NCBI RefSeq assembly: GCF_011684115.1
Contig: NZ_JAADJV010000001.1
Span: forward strand, 1,302,001 to 1,366,000
Direction of reading: 5' to 3'
DNA length: 64,000 bases
From: Rahnella aceris
GTDB taxonomy: Bacteria > Pseudomonadota > Gammaproteobacteria > Enterobacterales > Enterobacteriaceae
A program made the position numbers and the translations under genes. The notes under the pieces are model-generated. The model made no database searches. It worked only from the letters and a program-made list of their open reading frames with translations, and was not told the DNA's origin. Shown here piece after piece: positions 20,101 to 29,298 of the stretch (positions are counted from its first letter, which is position 1; each line of letters begins with the position of its first letter).

Positions 20101-20418
20101 GGTTCGGTCTCCTGGTCGCGCTCCTCAACCAGCGATCAGAAACGCTATCCGATCCAGAATCTGATCCCGGATTCATTACCGGATAAAAATGCCATCGAAA
20201 CTGGCAGCAGTAGATCCGGTTTTGGCTATACATTGCAGGCACTGCTCGAACGGCGCGTCAGTTCTCACTGGACCGTCGGCGGGGGGATTGATATTCAGCA
20301 GGCGAAGGATTACACGCCAAGCCACTTTCTGCTCTACGCGAGATATTCGATGAGCGGCTGGCAAGGGGATCTGGATATGCCGCCGGAACCGTTAGTGCCG
20401 TATGCGGACTTTAAATAA
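17128..20418 (+). CDS. bcsC: Cellulose export outer-membrane protein BcsC
   Basis: Exports cellulose across the outer membrane: a periplasmic TPR superhelix joined to an outer-membrane beta barrel. From the chosen start it has 1096 aa (E. coli about 1157). A signal peptide ends near AAPAVAA, TPR repeats span about 40-700, and the C-terminal barrel spans about 760-1096 (WTSSGTPGKSDL; LLYARYSMSGW) ending in F-K. The GTG at 17128 is preferred because AGGA lies 8 bases upstream; an in-frame ATG at 17107 would overlap bcsB. A hairpin terminator follows at 20416. Confidence 0.96.
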   Translation: MNTQRTNLFLRGRLALTIGLALLAAPAVAAPVVSPEQWLLEQVRVGEASHQDDLVRQSLFRLELMDPQNPKVMSARLRLLLREGDQAKAQQQLEKIKQVSPGSDEYRQAQLSLKIASPEMQQKLQQTRLLATAGRLDEAKAQYDELFGGQPPTLDLAVEYWQLIARLPGQKARAQAQLQALNNQYPGDVQLRLQLAQMAFDEGDNAKAVGLIKQIAATNEGRSPAADLWLQKIKDQTVGNPSVDALQQFIATFDTGPQVIAAQQELQRQQALLADPRYQARLRGLAQINNGGSTGAIAPLKQALQAQPDDAEVLGAMGLAYSRAGNRQQALTLFQRAKAAETDGYNAGKWNSLIRSNSYWLKIEQGDKALKTGLLDQGEAAYNQAQRLDSRDPWAQIGLGDVAVERKNDTQAEQAYRRALKLEHDNSSAQRGLANIYQRQSPQKALDYINSLPGASQAKLSDKQRGLQSDVVTAQAQKYAAEHNWNQAANRYGEVLKLNPDDVWTTYHYASALREAGEPAQADAAFAQFAAKRPVDPQQVYAYALYLSGSDRDDAALRHLNTLPQAKWDDNMREMAQRIQLGKTLTAIDTSLAAGNTSQAKQQLQQADLHELSLNQQRQVAMAWRDVGETTKAAALLQPLKTAARSQPDGQDKALIYRNAANLEQQLGQPQTARQDYAQAMVASGITGKVPEDNDSYTRLTRNNATDDWLKRGIRSDAHDLYRQQDVNFTLDTDSWTSSGTPGKSDLTANTTMLQADMPVYQGRGFLRADWVRMDAGTFDNEDGNYEASFGTCSDQNCRRYRSQNANGVSLGAGWENDKWKGDLGTTPLGFPVVDWVGGLAYSGDWGDIGWTTTVSRRPVSSSLLSFAGAKDPGTGTTWGGVRATGASLGLSYDQGQANGVWADLSAHQLTGENVEDNTRERLMGGYYYKVINEDNRRATVGLSSMLWHYQKDLSGYTLGQGGYYSPQQYFSLSVPVSYRQRTENWSWQLGGSVSWSRSSTSDQKRYPIQNLIPDSLPDKNAIETGSSRSGFGYTLQALLERRVSSHWTVGGGIDIQQAKDYTPSHFLLYARYSMSGWQGDLDMPPEPLVPYADFK

Positions 20419-20446
20419 TGCCAGACCGGGCATTAGGGCGGTTTTT
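20416..20446 (+). terminator. Terminator after bcsC
   Basis: TAATGCC (20416-20422) pairs exactly with GGCATTA (20429-20435), and a TTTTT run follows at 20442-20446. The hairpin begins inside the bcsC stop codon region, so it is placed to end the bcsRQABC transcript. Confidence 0.6.
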
Positions 20447-20540
20447 CGCTTGCAGCGAGGGCTTGATCGAGACAATTTCGGTTTATTAATAACGGCTATC
20501 ACTCTGCTTTGATCGCCGAAACCGACCAAAAGGGGCCATG

Positions 20541-20934
20541 ACGGGCCCCTCTTGGATCTCCCACGTCTTAAACTGCGCGCTATCGCGGGCACGACGGACA
20601 TGTTCATTAGCAACAGTGAGTGGCGTAAAATGTCATCGCTGCGCGATTCCCGAGTTTCAGGTTTCGAGCCTCGGGTCTCGAACCATTCACTCGGTGCCAT
20701 TTTTGAGCACGCCAATCAACTTATTAAAAAGACGAAAAACAGGCTGTCTTTGAATTTAAGATCGTGCGGGCGTTTCAGAAAGCTTGCTGAATGAGAGGTT
20801 GCAGACCTGAGGCTGCAATCCCGAAATGAAGGCACCGCGTAGCGGCAAGATTTCCAGCCTGTCACTGTGATACCTGAAACATGATTTACTAGCGATAGCG
20901 CGCAGTGAAAAAGCGCGGAGTCCAGAGGCCCGCG
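20541..20934. repeat. Inverted-repeat element (MITE-like) in the bcsC-hutG gap
   Basis: The 623-base gap between bcsC and hutG holds no convincing gene. It contains two imperfect inverted copies of a roughly 45-base unit, at about 20541-20586 and 20892-20934. The core ACTGCGCGCTATCGC (20572-20586) is exactly the reverse complement of 20892-20906. The enclosed 300 bases have small hairpins and no coding signal. A third, single copy of the unit lies at about 58883-58920. Such a layout suggests a non-autonomous mobile or palindromic repeat family; no target duplication was recognised. Confidence 0.6.
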
Positions 20935-21041
20935 CGTTACCGGGTCTCTGGTCGGTGTGGGCCGACGCCCACGGTCTTGACCTTAAGCCTAGTCTGGGTG
21001 GCAACCCAGGTTTTACCCTTAGCGGCCAGCGAAAAGCGAAA

Positions 21042-21878
21042 TTAAACAGCGCTTTGTTTATACCTGTCCGTCCCCCATCTCACCATTCCTTCCAGCAACT
21101 GTTTCAATAACACCTGCAATTCAGCCGCCTTATCAGGCGAGTAAGCAAATGGCTCCATCTCCTCCATGTAATTCACCTGCGCCAGCTCAAGCTGAACAGT
21201 GTGAATATCCACATCAGGCTGGCCGTAAGCCCTCGTGATATATCCACCCTTAAAACGGCCATTAAGCACATGGCTGAAGCGGGTTTGTTGCTGGCAGGTT
21301 CTCTCAAGGATTTCACTCAGCGCCGGTGAACAGCTTGCGCCGCTGTTGGTGCCGAGGTTGAGATCCGGTAACTGGCCGTCGAAAAGACGCGGGATCACCG
21401 ATGCAATGGAATGCGCATCAAACAGCAGTGCATAACCGAATTCCTGTTTCATGCGCGCCAGTTCTGACTGGATTTTCTGGTGATACGGTTGCCAGATTTG
21501 ATCCAAATATTGCTGGCGTTGGGTATTTGTCGGCGTCATGCCTGGTTTGAAGGTCGCGCGACCATCAAATAACGTCTCGGGATACAAACCCGTGGTGGCA
21601 GTGGTATACAGCGGTTTATCGTCGGAAGGCCGGTTGAGATCGATAACGAACCGTGAATACTGGCCGACCAGAATGCTGGCACCCAGTGAGCGCGCAAAAT
21701 CGTACAGTTGCGGGATATGCCAGTCGGTATCGGAAAGCGGCAGGGCGGCTTCGCTCAGACCGCTGGCGACTTCTGGCGTCAGATGTGTACCTGCGTGAGG
21801 GATACTGATCAGTAACGGCGCTGTCCCCTGGATAAAATGGTACGGTTCAGCGATAACATTGGCAGTTGAAAGGCTCAT
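21042..21878 (-). CDS. hutG: N-formylglutamate deformylase
   Basis: Hydrolyses N-formyl-L-glutamate to glutamate and formate, the last step of the five-step histidine pathway. It has 278 aa, as usual for the family. Metal-site segments typical of the FGase family are visible: [33 protein letters not shown] and FDAHSI. Its start overlaps the end of hutI by 4 bases. The presence of hutF shows that this HutG acts on the formyl, not the formimino, substrate. Confidence 0.95.
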   Translation of the reverse strand: MSLSTANVIAEPYHFIQGTAPLLISIPHAGTHLTPEVASGLSEAALPLSDTDWHIPQLYDFARSLGASILVGQYSRFVIDLNRPSDDKPLYTTATTGLYPETLFDGRATFKPGMTPTNTQRQQYLDQIWQPYHQKIQSELARMKQEFGYALLFDAHSIASVIPRLFDGQLPDLNLGTNSGASCSPALSEILERTCQQQTRFSHVLNGRFKGGYITRAYGQPDVDIHTVQLELAQVNYMEEMEPFAYSPDKAAELQVLLKQLLEGMVRWGTDRYKQSAV

Positions 21879-23137
21879 GAACGGAACTCTCCTCGTACTT
21901 CTCCACGAAAAACAACAGTGCAGGGCAACTGACCGCCCAGCCAGTAAACCAGCCCGGCAGGACGCGACAGTGGCCAGTGTATAAAGTCAGCGACTTTGCC
22001 CGCTTCCAGCGTGCCGTGCGTGTCCTGTAAACCCAGCGCACGTGCACCATGGCAGGTGATCCCGGCCAGCGCTTCTTCAGGCGTCAGGCGGAACAAGGTA
22101 CATCCCATGTTCAGCATCAGACGCAAAGAAAGCGCAGGCGATGTGCCCGGATTGGCATCACTGGCCAGCGCCATCGGCACCCGATGTTTGCGGAACTCAT
22201 CCACCGGCGGGCATTGTGTTTCGCGCAGCAAATAATAGGCCCCCGGCAGTAATACGGCGACGGTGCCGCTGGCGGCCATTGCCTGAGCATCTTCTGCTGT
22301 GGCGTATTCCAGATGGTCGGCTGACAGCGCATGATGTCGTGCAGCCAGGGCGCTACCATGCAGGGAAGACAGTTGTTCGGCGTGTAATTTAACCGGTAAA
22401 CCTAAGGTTTTTGCGGCATTAAAAACCCGTTCAACCTGTGCCGGTGAGAACGCCAGATGTTCACAAAAGGCATCGACGGCGTCGGCCAGATTTTCACTGG
22501 CAACCACCGGCAATAATGTGTCGCAGATGAGGTCAATATAGTCATCAGCGCGTCCTTTGAATTCCGGCGGCAGGGCATGAGCGGCAAGGCAGGTGGATTT
22601 CACCTCGACTGGCAGCATGACACCTAACCGGCGGATCACCCGCAGCATCTTCAGCTCGCTCTCTACACTCAGCCCGTAACCCGATTTAATCTCAACACAG
22701 GTTACGCCTTCGGCCAGCAAGGGTTGTAAGCGGAACAACGCCTGAGCCAGAAGTTCATCTTCGGTGGCCTCGCGCGTGGCATTGACGGTGGAAAGAATTC
22801 CCCCACCGGCTGCGGCGATTTCTGCGTAGCTGACGCCGTTCAGCCGCTGTTCAAATTCTGCGCTGCGGTCGCCGCCAAATACCAGATGCGTATGGCAGTC
22901 AACAAAGCCCGGCGTGATGATCCCACCGCTGAATTCATGCTGTGTGGCGCCTGCGAAAACCGGACAATCTGCGGCAGGGCCGGTCCAGACGATTTTCCCG
23001 CCTGCGACAGCAATCGCCCCGTTTTCAATCAGGTTGTAATGGCCGTCCTGCATGGTGACCAGCGTGGCACCGCGCCATACGCTGTCACAACGGGAAGGGG
23101 GTTCGGAAGAAAAAGAAGGGGATATCGCTACCGGCAT
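21875..23137 (-). CDS. hutI: Imidazolonepropionase
   Basis: Opens imidazolone-5-propionate to N-formimino-L-glutamate, the third step of histidine breakdown. It has 420 aa in the amidohydrolase superfamily. Metal ligands are visible in CHTHLVFGG near residue 80, [16 protein letters not shown] and [11 protein letters not shown]. The ATG at 23137 is chosen: it follows TGGAG by 6 bases. The longer frame from a TTG at 23173 starts inside a HutC-type operator and is unlikely. It forms an operon with hutG. Confidence 0.95.
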   Translation of the reverse strand: MPVAISPSFSSEPPSRCDSVWRGATLVTMQDGHYNLIENGAIAVAGGKIVWTGPAADCPVFAGATQHEFSGGIITPGFVDCHTHLVFGGDRSAEFEQRLNGVSYAEIAAAGGGILSTVNATREATEDELLAQALFRLQPLLAEGVTCVEIKSGYGLSVESELKMLRVIRRLGVMLPVEVKSTCLAAHALPPEFKGRADDYIDLICDTLLPVVASENLADAVDAFCEHLAFSPAQVERVFNAAKTLGLPVKLHAEQLSSLHGSALAARHHALSADHLEYATAEDAQAMAASGTVAVLLPGAYYLLRETQCPPVDEFRKHRVPMALASDANPGTSPALSLRLMLNMGCTLFRLTPEEALAGITCHGARALGLQDTHGTLEAGKVADFIHWPLSRPAGLVYWLGGQLPCTVVFRGEVRGEFRS

Positions 23138-23160
23138 GACAGGCTCCAGGCTGAATTCAT

Positions 23161-23174
23161 CTTGTATAGACAAC
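23161..23174. promoter_or_regulatory. HutC-type operator before hutI
   Basis: CTTGTATAGACAAC matches the shared palindrome CTTGTATAGACAAG at 13 of 14 positions, 24 bases before the hutI start and inside the gap after hutC. HutC in other bacteria binds sites built on TGTATA, so it should repress hutIG until urocanate accumulates. Confidence 0.75.
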
Positions 23175-23307
23175 TAAAGTCAACCTAACGCATAACCGTT
23201 AAACCGGCAAGGCACCCGGCGATAGTTTTTTCTTATTACGAGACGTCTTCCAAAATTTGAACGAAGAGATAGCGGCCGTACAAAGCCGCCATTAAGGTGT
23301 GCCGGAA

Positions 23308-24126
23308 TCAGCCGTGGCTGGTGAAACGTCCAAATAATTGATAGCGGGAACCCGGGTAAATCAGGCGCGCGGAAGTCACTACGCGGCTGCCGCTCCAGGT
23401 CCGGCGGTGGATCAGGAGACAAGGCTCATGTTCATTCAGTTGCAACAGCTCGCGTTGCTCATCGCTGGCACTGATGGCTTCAACGCGATGTTCACCCGCC
23501 GTCAGCGGCGCGATTTCCATCAGGTACGTATAGGGCGTCTGCTTGTTCAGCACCTGTTGCAGATAATCGGGTGCGGTTTCCGGGTTCACAAAACGGTCTT
23601 CAATCTGCACCGCGACGTTGTTTTCGTAATGAACAATTTGCGAATAAAACATCATCGTGCCAGTGGCGATACCCAGTTGCAGCGCCTGATCGGCATCCGC
23701 CAGCCGCGCTTCACACACCAGAATCTTGCTGTCATGGCGATGACCGCGCTGGGCAATTTCATCGGCAATGTTGTGTACTTCCAGCATCGGCGTGTAGGCC
23801 TTGGCTTCGGCCACAAACGTGCCGACACCCTGCATGCGGATCAAAAAACCTTCGCTGGTCAGTTCACGCAAAGCACGGTTGATGGTCATACGGCTGACGC
23901 CAATTTCATTGACCAGCTCACTTTCAGAAGGTACCCGCTGATGCGGTTTCCAGACGCCGGCGCGGATCTGGCTGATGATCGCCTGTTTCACCCGCTGATA
24001 AATCGGTGCGGGTGTATCGCTCATCGCGGCCGCCAGTTCGGACAATGTCTGCTGCGACACGCCCTGTTGTTGTGTGACCTGATGTGGCGCGGCACCATTT
24101 TGAGAAAGTGGTGTGGGCTCCGACAT
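23308..24126 (-). CDS. hutC: Histidine utilisation repressor
   Basis: GntR-family repressor of hut genes that releases DNA when urocanate binds. It has 272 aa. An N-terminal extension of about 35 residues precedes the winged helix (APIYQRVKQAIISQIRAGVWKPHQ read in parts; PSESELVNEIGVSRMTINRAL). The UTRA effector domain fills the C-terminal 150 residues (HNIADEIAQRGH; YPGSRYQLFGRF at the end). The ATG at 24126 follows GAGG by about 9 bases; in-frame starts at 24189 and 24024 are less likely. It lies between hutI and hutF, close to operator copies that imply autoregulation. Confidence 0.94.
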   Translation of the reverse strand: MSEPTPLSQNGAAPHQVTQQQGVSQQTLSELAAAMSDTPAPIYQRVKQAIISQIRAGVWKPHQRVPSESELVNEIGVSRMTINRALRELTSEGFLIRMQGVGTFVAEAKAYTPMLEVHNIADEIAQRGHRHDSKILVCEARLADADQALQLGIATGTMMFYSQIVHYENNVAVQIEDRFVNPETAPDYLQQVLNKQTPYTYLMEIAPLTAGEHRVEAISASDEQRELLQLNEHEPCLLIHRRTWSGSRVVTSARLIYPGSRYQLFGRFTSHG

Positions 24127-24286
24127 GTCTCTTACCTCACTCAATGAAATTCCAGAAATATTGGGAAAGCTTGCCTGTTCGCCCGGCATTTTCCATCAGT
24201 GGAAAGTAAACGGAAAGGGCGTGACGGAAAACTAAATTTATAAAAAAAGGGTTGTTGCAAGTTTACAGCGCAATCAGGCATATGTA

Positions 24287-24300
24287 TATGTATAGACAAG
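24287..24300. promoter_or_regulatory. HutC-type operator between hutC and hutF
   Basis: TATGTATAGACAAG keeps 12 of 14 bases of the shared site. It lies in the divergent gap between hutC (minus strand) and hutF (plus strand), so it can serve both promoters. Confidence 0.65.
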
Positions 24301-24375
24301 TTGGTTAAAAGTTTTGCAATTGTTTCCGTAAAATTGCATTTATGTTTCTTCTTACTGTTCAGGAATGATGCTGTT

Positions 24376-25749
24376 ATGCCTGCTTATTTTGCTTCACGCG
24401 CCTTACTTTCAGATGGCTGGGCGCATAACGTGCGGCTGGACGTCGATGCAGCCGGAATGCTGACTGCAGTGACCCCGGACAACGATGCGCAGGGGTGTCT
24501 TCCCCTTTCCGGCCCGGTGGTTCCGGGCATGCCGAACCTCCATTCGCACGCCTTTCAGCGGGTGATGGCCGGGCTGGCGGAAGTCGCCGGTGATCCGCAG
24601 GACAGCTTCTGGACCTGGCGTGACCTGATGTATCGCATGGTGCAGCGCCTCACACCTGAGCAGGTGGGTGTCATTGCCCGTCAGTTGTATATCGAAATGC
24701 TCAAAGGGGGTTACACGCAGGTGGCTGAATTCCACTATCTGCATAACGACATCAGCGGTCAGACTTATGCCGACCACGGTGAAATGACTGCCCATCTGAG
24801 TGAAGCCGCGTCACAAACCGGCATCGGACTGACCATGCTGCCGGTGCTTTACAGTTACGCCGGATTTGGCGCGCAACCGGCACAGGCCGGACAGAAACGG
24901 TTTATTCAGGATACGGACAGTTACCTCAAACAACAGGAAATTATCCGCAAACAACTCAGCGGTAAAAGCCTGCAAAATCAGGGATTGTGCTTCCATTCCC
25001 TGCGCGCAGTCACGCTGGAACAAATGCAGCAGGTGTTGCAGTCCGCAGATAAAAACCTGCCGGTGCATATTCATATCGCCGAACAACAGAAAGAAGTGAA
25101 CGATTGTCTGGGCTGGAGCGGGCAGCGCCCGATTTCCTGGCTGTATGACAATCTGGATATTGATTCCCGCTGGTGTCTGATCCACGCCACGCACGCTGAC
25201 CGTTTCGAGCTGGCGAGCATGGCAAACAGCGGGGCGGTCGCGGGGTTGTGTCTGACCACCGAGGCTAATCTGGGCGATGGCATTTTCCCCGGCGTCGATT
25301 ATCTGGCGCAGTCAGGTCGATGGGGGATCGGTTCCGACAGCCATGTCTCCCTGAACGTGGTTGAAGAACTGCGCTGGTTTGAATACGGGCAACGCCTGCG
25401 TGACCAGCGACGTAACCGGCTGACGACCTCTGCGCAAAATTCTGTAGGCGATGTGCTGTATACGCAGGCATTACAGGGCGGTGCACAGGCTTGCGGCGCG
25501 GCTATCGGGCAGCTTTCTGCGGGGTATCGTGCCGACTGGCTGGTGCTCGACGGGCAGGATCCCTATCTTGCCGCCGCAAAAAACAGTGAACTGCTCAACC
25601 GCTGGCTGTTCGCCGGTAATACCGGGCAGATCCGTGATGTGTATGTCGGCGGTATTGCGCGCATTGTGAACGGCCAGCATGAACAACAACAGGCTGCGGC
25701 GGCGGATTTCCTCGCGCTTCTCCGTCAGCTGGCGGGGGACGTTGCATGA
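24376..25749 (+). CDS. hutF: Formimidoylglutamate deiminase
   Basis: Converts N-formimino-L-glutamate to N-formyl-L-glutamate and ammonia, marking the Pseudomonas-type five-step pathway. It has 457 aa in the amidohydrolase superfamily. The metal and catalytic segments PNLHSHAFQR, HIHIAEQQKEV, LIHATHAD and GIGSDSHVSLN are all present. The ATG at 24376 is chosen after an AGGA site; the frame extends upstream to 24301 but covers the promoter. It overlaps hutD by 4 bases. Confidence 0.95.
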   Translation: MPAYFASRALLSDGWAHNVRLDVDAAGMLTAVTPDNDAQGCLPLSGPVVPGMPNLHSHAFQRVMAGLAEVAGDPQDSFWTWRDLMYRMVQRLTPEQVGVIARQLYIEMLKGGYTQVAEFHYLHNDISGQTYADHGEMTAHLSEAASQTGIGLTMLPVLYSYAGFGAQPAQAGQKRFIQDTDSYLKQQEIIRKQLSGKSLQNQGLCFHSLRAVTLEQMQQVLQSADKNLPVHIHIAEQQKEVNDCLGWSGQRPISWLYDNLDIDSRWCLIHATHADRFELASMANSGAVAGLCLTTEANLGDGIFPGVDYLAQSGRWGIGSDSHVSLNVVEELRWFEYGQRLRDQRRNRLTTSAQNSVGDVLYTQALQGGAQACGAAIGQLSAGYRADWLVLDGQDPYLAAAKNSELLNRWLFAGNTGQIRDVYVGGIARIVNGQHEQQQAAAADFLALLRQLAGDVA

Positions 25750-26327
25750 TTGCCTGGCAACATTTCACCTTCGATGACCTGCCGGTCAGCCCGTGGCGTA
25801 ACGGCGGTGGCGAAACCCGCGAAATCTTCAGTTTCCCTGCCGGTGGCCATGATTTTGACTGGCGCGCCAGTATTGCCACCATCGCACAGGATGGCCCGTT
25901 CTCGGCATTTCCCGGTATTGACCGTTCCATCACCTTGCTGAGCGGGGAAGGTGTGCATTTGCAGGCACAGCCTGATGTCGATCACTTACTCGTTGTCGCT
26001 GGTGAGCCTTTTGCCTTCAGCGGTGATACTGCGCTCCATGCCCGCCTGATGGGAGGAGTGACAACTGATTTTAACATCATGACGCGACGTACTGAATGTG
26101 CCGCACGGGTGATTGCCGCACGCGAGCACCTGACGGTGACGCGGGAAAAAGGTGGCGTGATTTATGTCATCAGCGGGATGTGGCAACTGGCGGATGGCCC
26201 GCTGCTGAGGGCGGGCGAGGGATATTACTGGTCTGAGACAGCGGCACAATCGCAACAGGGTTCCGTGAGTCTGACCCCAGTTGCTCAGCAACAGAGATGC
26301 CTGCTGTTGTGGGCGGCGATCACCTGA
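25746..26327 (+). CDS. hutD: HutD family protein
   Basis: Cupin-type protein of 193 aa whose start (PVSPWRNGGGETREI) is the HutD hallmark. HutD has been proposed to limit or govern hut activity by binding N-formylglutamate; its exact role is unsettled. It is translationally coupled to hutF through a 4-base overlap. A 250-base gap with a HutC site follows. Confidence 0.92.
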   Translation: MIAWQHFTFDDLPVSPWRNGGGETREIFSFPAGGHDFDWRASIATIAQDGPFSAFPGIDRSITLLSGEGVHLQAQPDVDHLLVVAGEPFAFSGDTALHARLMGGVTTDFNIMTRRTECAARVIAAREHLTVTREKGGVIYVISGMWQLADGPLLRAGEGYYWSETAAQSQQGSVSLTPVAQQQRCLLLWAAIT

Positions 26328-26478
26328 TAAATACCTTACAGGATTGCGCTAAAAGGGAGCATGGCGCGCACCGAATTGATTCATCAGCCCGCGCAAAACG
26401 TCCCATAACCGGCGCTGAATGTTGTAAAAGTGCATGTGCAGAAACTGGCATAAAGCTTGCTTAAATATTGTCGACTGA

Positions 26479-26492
26479 CTTGTATAGACAAG
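26479..26492. promoter_or_regulatory. HutC-type operator (perfect) before the hut ABC transporter
   Basis: CTTGTATAGACAAG contains exact 5-base inverted arms, CTTGT and ACAAG, and is the best copy in the window. It lies 83 bases before the substrate-binding protein gene and implies that the transporter is induced with the hut enzymes. Confidence 0.75.
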
Positions 26493-26574
26493 AATATACA
26501 GTAGCGTAATTTGCCTGCGGCTTTCACTGCCACAGGCATTTCCCCCGAGACAGATACTTTGGCAGGAGTGGCAG

Positions 26575-27555
26575 ATGAGCAACATGATTTCCAGGGCTGT
26601 ACTGAAGCGTTCGTTGTCTTTGTTAGGGCTGGCAGTGGCGCTGGGTAGTGTGACAGTCAGCGTGGCGCAAGCGGCGAATACGCCGGTTGCTATTGGTATT
26701 TCTGGCTGGACCGGTTTCGCACCACTGACCCTGGCAGACAAAGCGGGCATCTTTAAAAAGAACGGTCTGGATGTCACGCTGAAAATGGTGCCGCAGCAGT
26801 CGCGTCATCTGGCCATCGCTTCCGGTTCCCTGCAATGTGCGGCGACCACCGTGGAAACCTATTTAACCTGGAACGCCAGCGGGGTGCCGATCAAACAAAT
26901 CGTACAGCTGGATAAATCTTACGGCGCAGATGGTATCGCGGTGCGTAGCGGTATCAACAAGATTACCGATCTGAAAGGCAAAACCATCAGCGTGGATGCA
27001 CCGGGTACGTCTTCTTACTTCCTGCTGGCGTGGATCCTCGATAAAAACGGCATGACGATGAAAGACGTCAAACTCGCCACGCTCGGGCCGGATGCCGCTG
27101 CGCATGCCTTTATTGCCGGACAGAATGATGCGGCAGTGACCTATGAACCCTATCTTTCCAACATCCGTCAGAGCCCGGATAAAGGGAAGATTCTGGCAAC
27201 CACGCTGGAATATCCGATGGTGATGGACACGCTGGGCTGTACGCCAGACTGGCTGGATAAAAATCCTAAAGCCGCTCAGGCGCTGGTGAACAGCTACTTT
27301 GAAGCGCTGGATATGATCAGGAAAGAACCGGAGAAATCCAACGAGATCATGGGCGCAGCAGTGAAAGAGACCGGCAAACAGTTTGCAGAAGAATCCAGTT
27401 ATCTGCGCTGGCAGGATCGTGAGGCCAATCAGAAATTCTTCAGCGGTGAAATTGTGACCTTCACTAACGAAGCTGCGCGCCTGCTGACTGAGATGAAAAT
27501 TCTGCGTAAAACGCCGGATATCAATACGTTATATGACGCGAAGTACGTGAAATAG
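26575..27555 (+). CDS. ABC transporter substrate-binding protein (TauA/SsuA/ThiY family), hut-linked
   Basis: Periplasmic binding protein of 326 aa with a signal peptide at residues 1-33 ending AQAAN. The family fold is shown by GISGWTGFAPLTLADKAGIFKK and the VTYEPYLS segment. An AGGAG site precedes the ATG. It is first in a transporter operon with a perfect HutC-type operator upstream. By position the likely cargo is histidine, urocanate or a related imidazole, but the sequence alone does not fix the ligand, since the family also binds sulfonates, nitrate and pyrimidine precursors. Confidence 0.85.
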   Translation: MSNMISRAVLKRSLSLLGLAVALGSVTVSVAQAANTPVAIGISGWTGFAPLTLADKAGIFKKNGLDVTLKMVPQQSRHLAIASGSLQCAATTVETYLTWNASGVPIKQIVQLDKSYGADGIAVRSGINKITDLKGKTISVDAPGTSSYFLLAWILDKNGMTMKDVKLATLGPDAAAHAFIAGQNDAAVTYEPYLSNIRQSPDKGKILATTLEYPMVMDTLGCTPDWLDKNPKAAQALVNSYFEALDMIRKEPEKSNEIMGAAVKETGKQFAEESSYLRWQDREANQKFFSGEIVTFTNEAARLLTEMKILRKTPDINTLYDAKYVK

Positions 27556-27572
27556 CCATGAAGGACCGCGAT

Positions 27573-28454
27573 ATGAACAGCCCTGTCAGCCAGACAGCAG
27601 AACAACATATGACTTCGCAGTCAGCCTTACGCGAGCCGGCACCGTTGCCGGCAAGCAAAAAAGTCTGGCATAACCCGATGATGGTGCCTTTGCGTCCGGT
27701 CGCGTCGCGGCGTCGCTGGTTTCTCGGGTTCTGTTTCTTTGTGCTGTTTTTTGCTGTGTGGGCGCTGGTGACGTTTACCGGCCTTGTTTCCCCGACATTC
27801 CTCGCCAGCCCGGCGAGCATGTTGCAGGAAGGGATTTTACTCTTTACCGATTTTGATTTTACGACTGATATAGGCATGACGGTGATGCGCGTGCTGGGCG
27901 GCTTTATTCTGGCCTGCGCCATTGCCGTTCCGCTCGGCATCCTCATGGGGTCTTACAAACTGATCGAAGCTTTTTTCGAACCGTTTGTGTCCTTTTGCCG
28001 GTATCTGCCTGCGTCAGCGTTTGTGCCGTTGCTGATCCTGTGGGCGGGTATTGGTGAAATGCAGAAAGTTCTGGTGATTTTCATCGGCTCTTTCTTCCAG
28101 ATCACCCTGATGGTGGCGGTAACCGTGGGGGCAGCGCGGCGTGACCTGGTGGAAGCCGCGTATACGCTGGGCGCCACCAACCAGAGTGTGGTGCGCAGGG
28201 TGATCATTCCCGGTGCGGCACCGGAAATTGCTGAGTTGCTGCGCCTTGTGCTCGGCTGGGCATGGACTTATGTCATTGTGGCGGAGCTTATCGGATCCTC
28301 GAGCGGTATCGGACACATGATTGTTAACAGTCAGGCACTGCTCAATACCGGGCAAATGATCTTCGGCATTATTGTGATTGGTTGCATTGGTTTGCTCTCC
28401 GATCTGTTGTTCAAAGCGGCCAACCGTCGGCTGTTTGTATGGAGTTCATTGTGA
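27573..28454 (+). CDS. ABC transporter permease (TauC/SsuC family), hut-linked
   Basis: Inner-membrane permease of about 293 aa with a polar 45-residue N-terminus and six hydrophobic helices. The EAA loop EAAYTLGATNQSVVRRVIIPGA near residue 210 contacts the ATPase. The ATG at 27573 follows AAGGA by 7 bases; another in-frame ATG at 27558 has no such site. It overlaps the ATPase gene by one base. Confidence 0.88.
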   Translation: MNSPVSQTAEQHMTSQSALREPAPLPASKKVWHNPMMVPLRPVASRRRWFLGFCFFVLFFAVWALVTFTGLVSPTFLASPASMLQEGILLFTDFDFTTDIGMTVMRVLGGFILACAIAVPLGILMGSYKLIEAFFEPFVSFCRYLPASAFVPLLILWAGIGEMQKVLVIFIGSFFQITLMVAVTVGAARRDLVEAAYTLGATNQSVVRRVIIPGAAPEIAELLRLVLGWAWTYVIVAELIGSSSGIGHMIVNSQALLNTGQMIFGIIVIGCIGLLSDLLFKAANRRLFVWSSL

Positions 28455-29239
28455 TGAGCCATCCGAAACTGAGTGTCCGTCAGGTGGAACGTATTTTTAC
28501 CGGCCCGAAGGGCGAGAAAACGCAGGCGCTGTTGCCGGTGGATTATCGGGTTGATGAAAACGACTTCATCACCATTCTCGGGCCTTCCGGCTGTGGTAAA
28601 TCCACGCTGCTGCGCATTGTCGCCGGGCTGGATCAGCCAACGCGTGGCGAAGTGTGGCTCGATGGTGAACAGGTAGACGGCCCCGGTGCCGATCGCGGCA
28701 TGGTCTTTCAGAGTTATACCTTGTTTCCGTGGCTGACCGTTGAACAGAACATCCGTTTCGGTTTGCAGGAGCGTGGCGTGAGTAAGGCAGCGCAAAAAGA
28801 GCGCAGCGACTACTTTATTAATAAGGTCGGGCTGCGGGGTTTTGAGCAGCACTTCCCGCGTCAACTTTCCGGCGGGATGCAGCAACGCACCGCCATCGCC
28901 CGCGCACTGGCGAATGACCCGAAAATTTTGCTGATGGATGAGCCTTTTGGCGCCCTGGATAATCAGACCCGCGTGATGATGCAGGAACTGCTGTTATCGA
29001 TTTGGGAATCCTCGCGCAAAACCGTGTTGTTCGTGACACATGATATCGACGAAGCGATTTTCATGGCTAATAAGGTGGCGATTTTCAGTGCCCGGCCGGG
29101 GCGGATCAAAACCGAAGTGGCGGTTAATTTCCCGCATCCGCGGGACTACACCCTGAAAACGTCGCCGGAATTTATGGCGCTGAAAGCGCGGGTTACCGAA
29201 GAAATTCGTACCGAAACGATGCAGGCAATGGACCACTGA
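28454..29239 (+). CDS. ABC transporter ATP-binding protein (TauB/SsuB family), hut-linked
   Basis: ATPase of 261 aa for the preceding permease. Walker A is GPSGCGKST, the Q-loop FQSYTLFPWL, signature LSGGMQQRT, Walker B ILLMDEPFGALD, and the switch histidine lies in VTHDIDEA. The start overlaps the permease stop (TGATG), with GGAG 9 bases before it. The frame opens further upstream at 28382 inside the permease and is not used. Confidence 0.92.
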   Translation: MSHPKLSVRQVERIFTGPKGEKTQALLPVDYRVDENDFITILGPSGCGKSTLLRIVAGLDQPTRGEVWLDGEQVDGPGADRGMVFQSYTLFPWLTVEQNIRFGLQERGVSKAAQKERSDYFINKVGLRGFEQHFPRQLSGGMQQRTAIARALANDPKILLMDEPFGALDNQTRVMMQELLLSIWESSRKTVLFVTHDIDEAIFMANKVAIFSARPGRIKTEVAVNFPHPRDYTLKTSPEFMALKARVTEEIRTETMQAMDH

Positions 29240-29298
29240 TTTCACCGCCCCGCATCTGTACAGAATAGATTGTAGATTCGTCATGTAATGCGTAAATG

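Noticed and set aside
20538..21004. Short frames of 70-107 codons in the bcsC-hutG gap
   Set aside because: They cross the inverted-repeat element, overlap each other on both strands, and lack ribosome sites and protein-like composition.
23138..23173. TTG start for hutI at 23173
   Set aside because: It lies inside the HutC-type operator, while the ATG at 23137 has a good ribosome site.
23338..24147. Antisense reading frame (269 codons) opposite hutC
   Set aside because: hutC is clearly the real gene; the antisense product is Arg/His-rich without known motifs.
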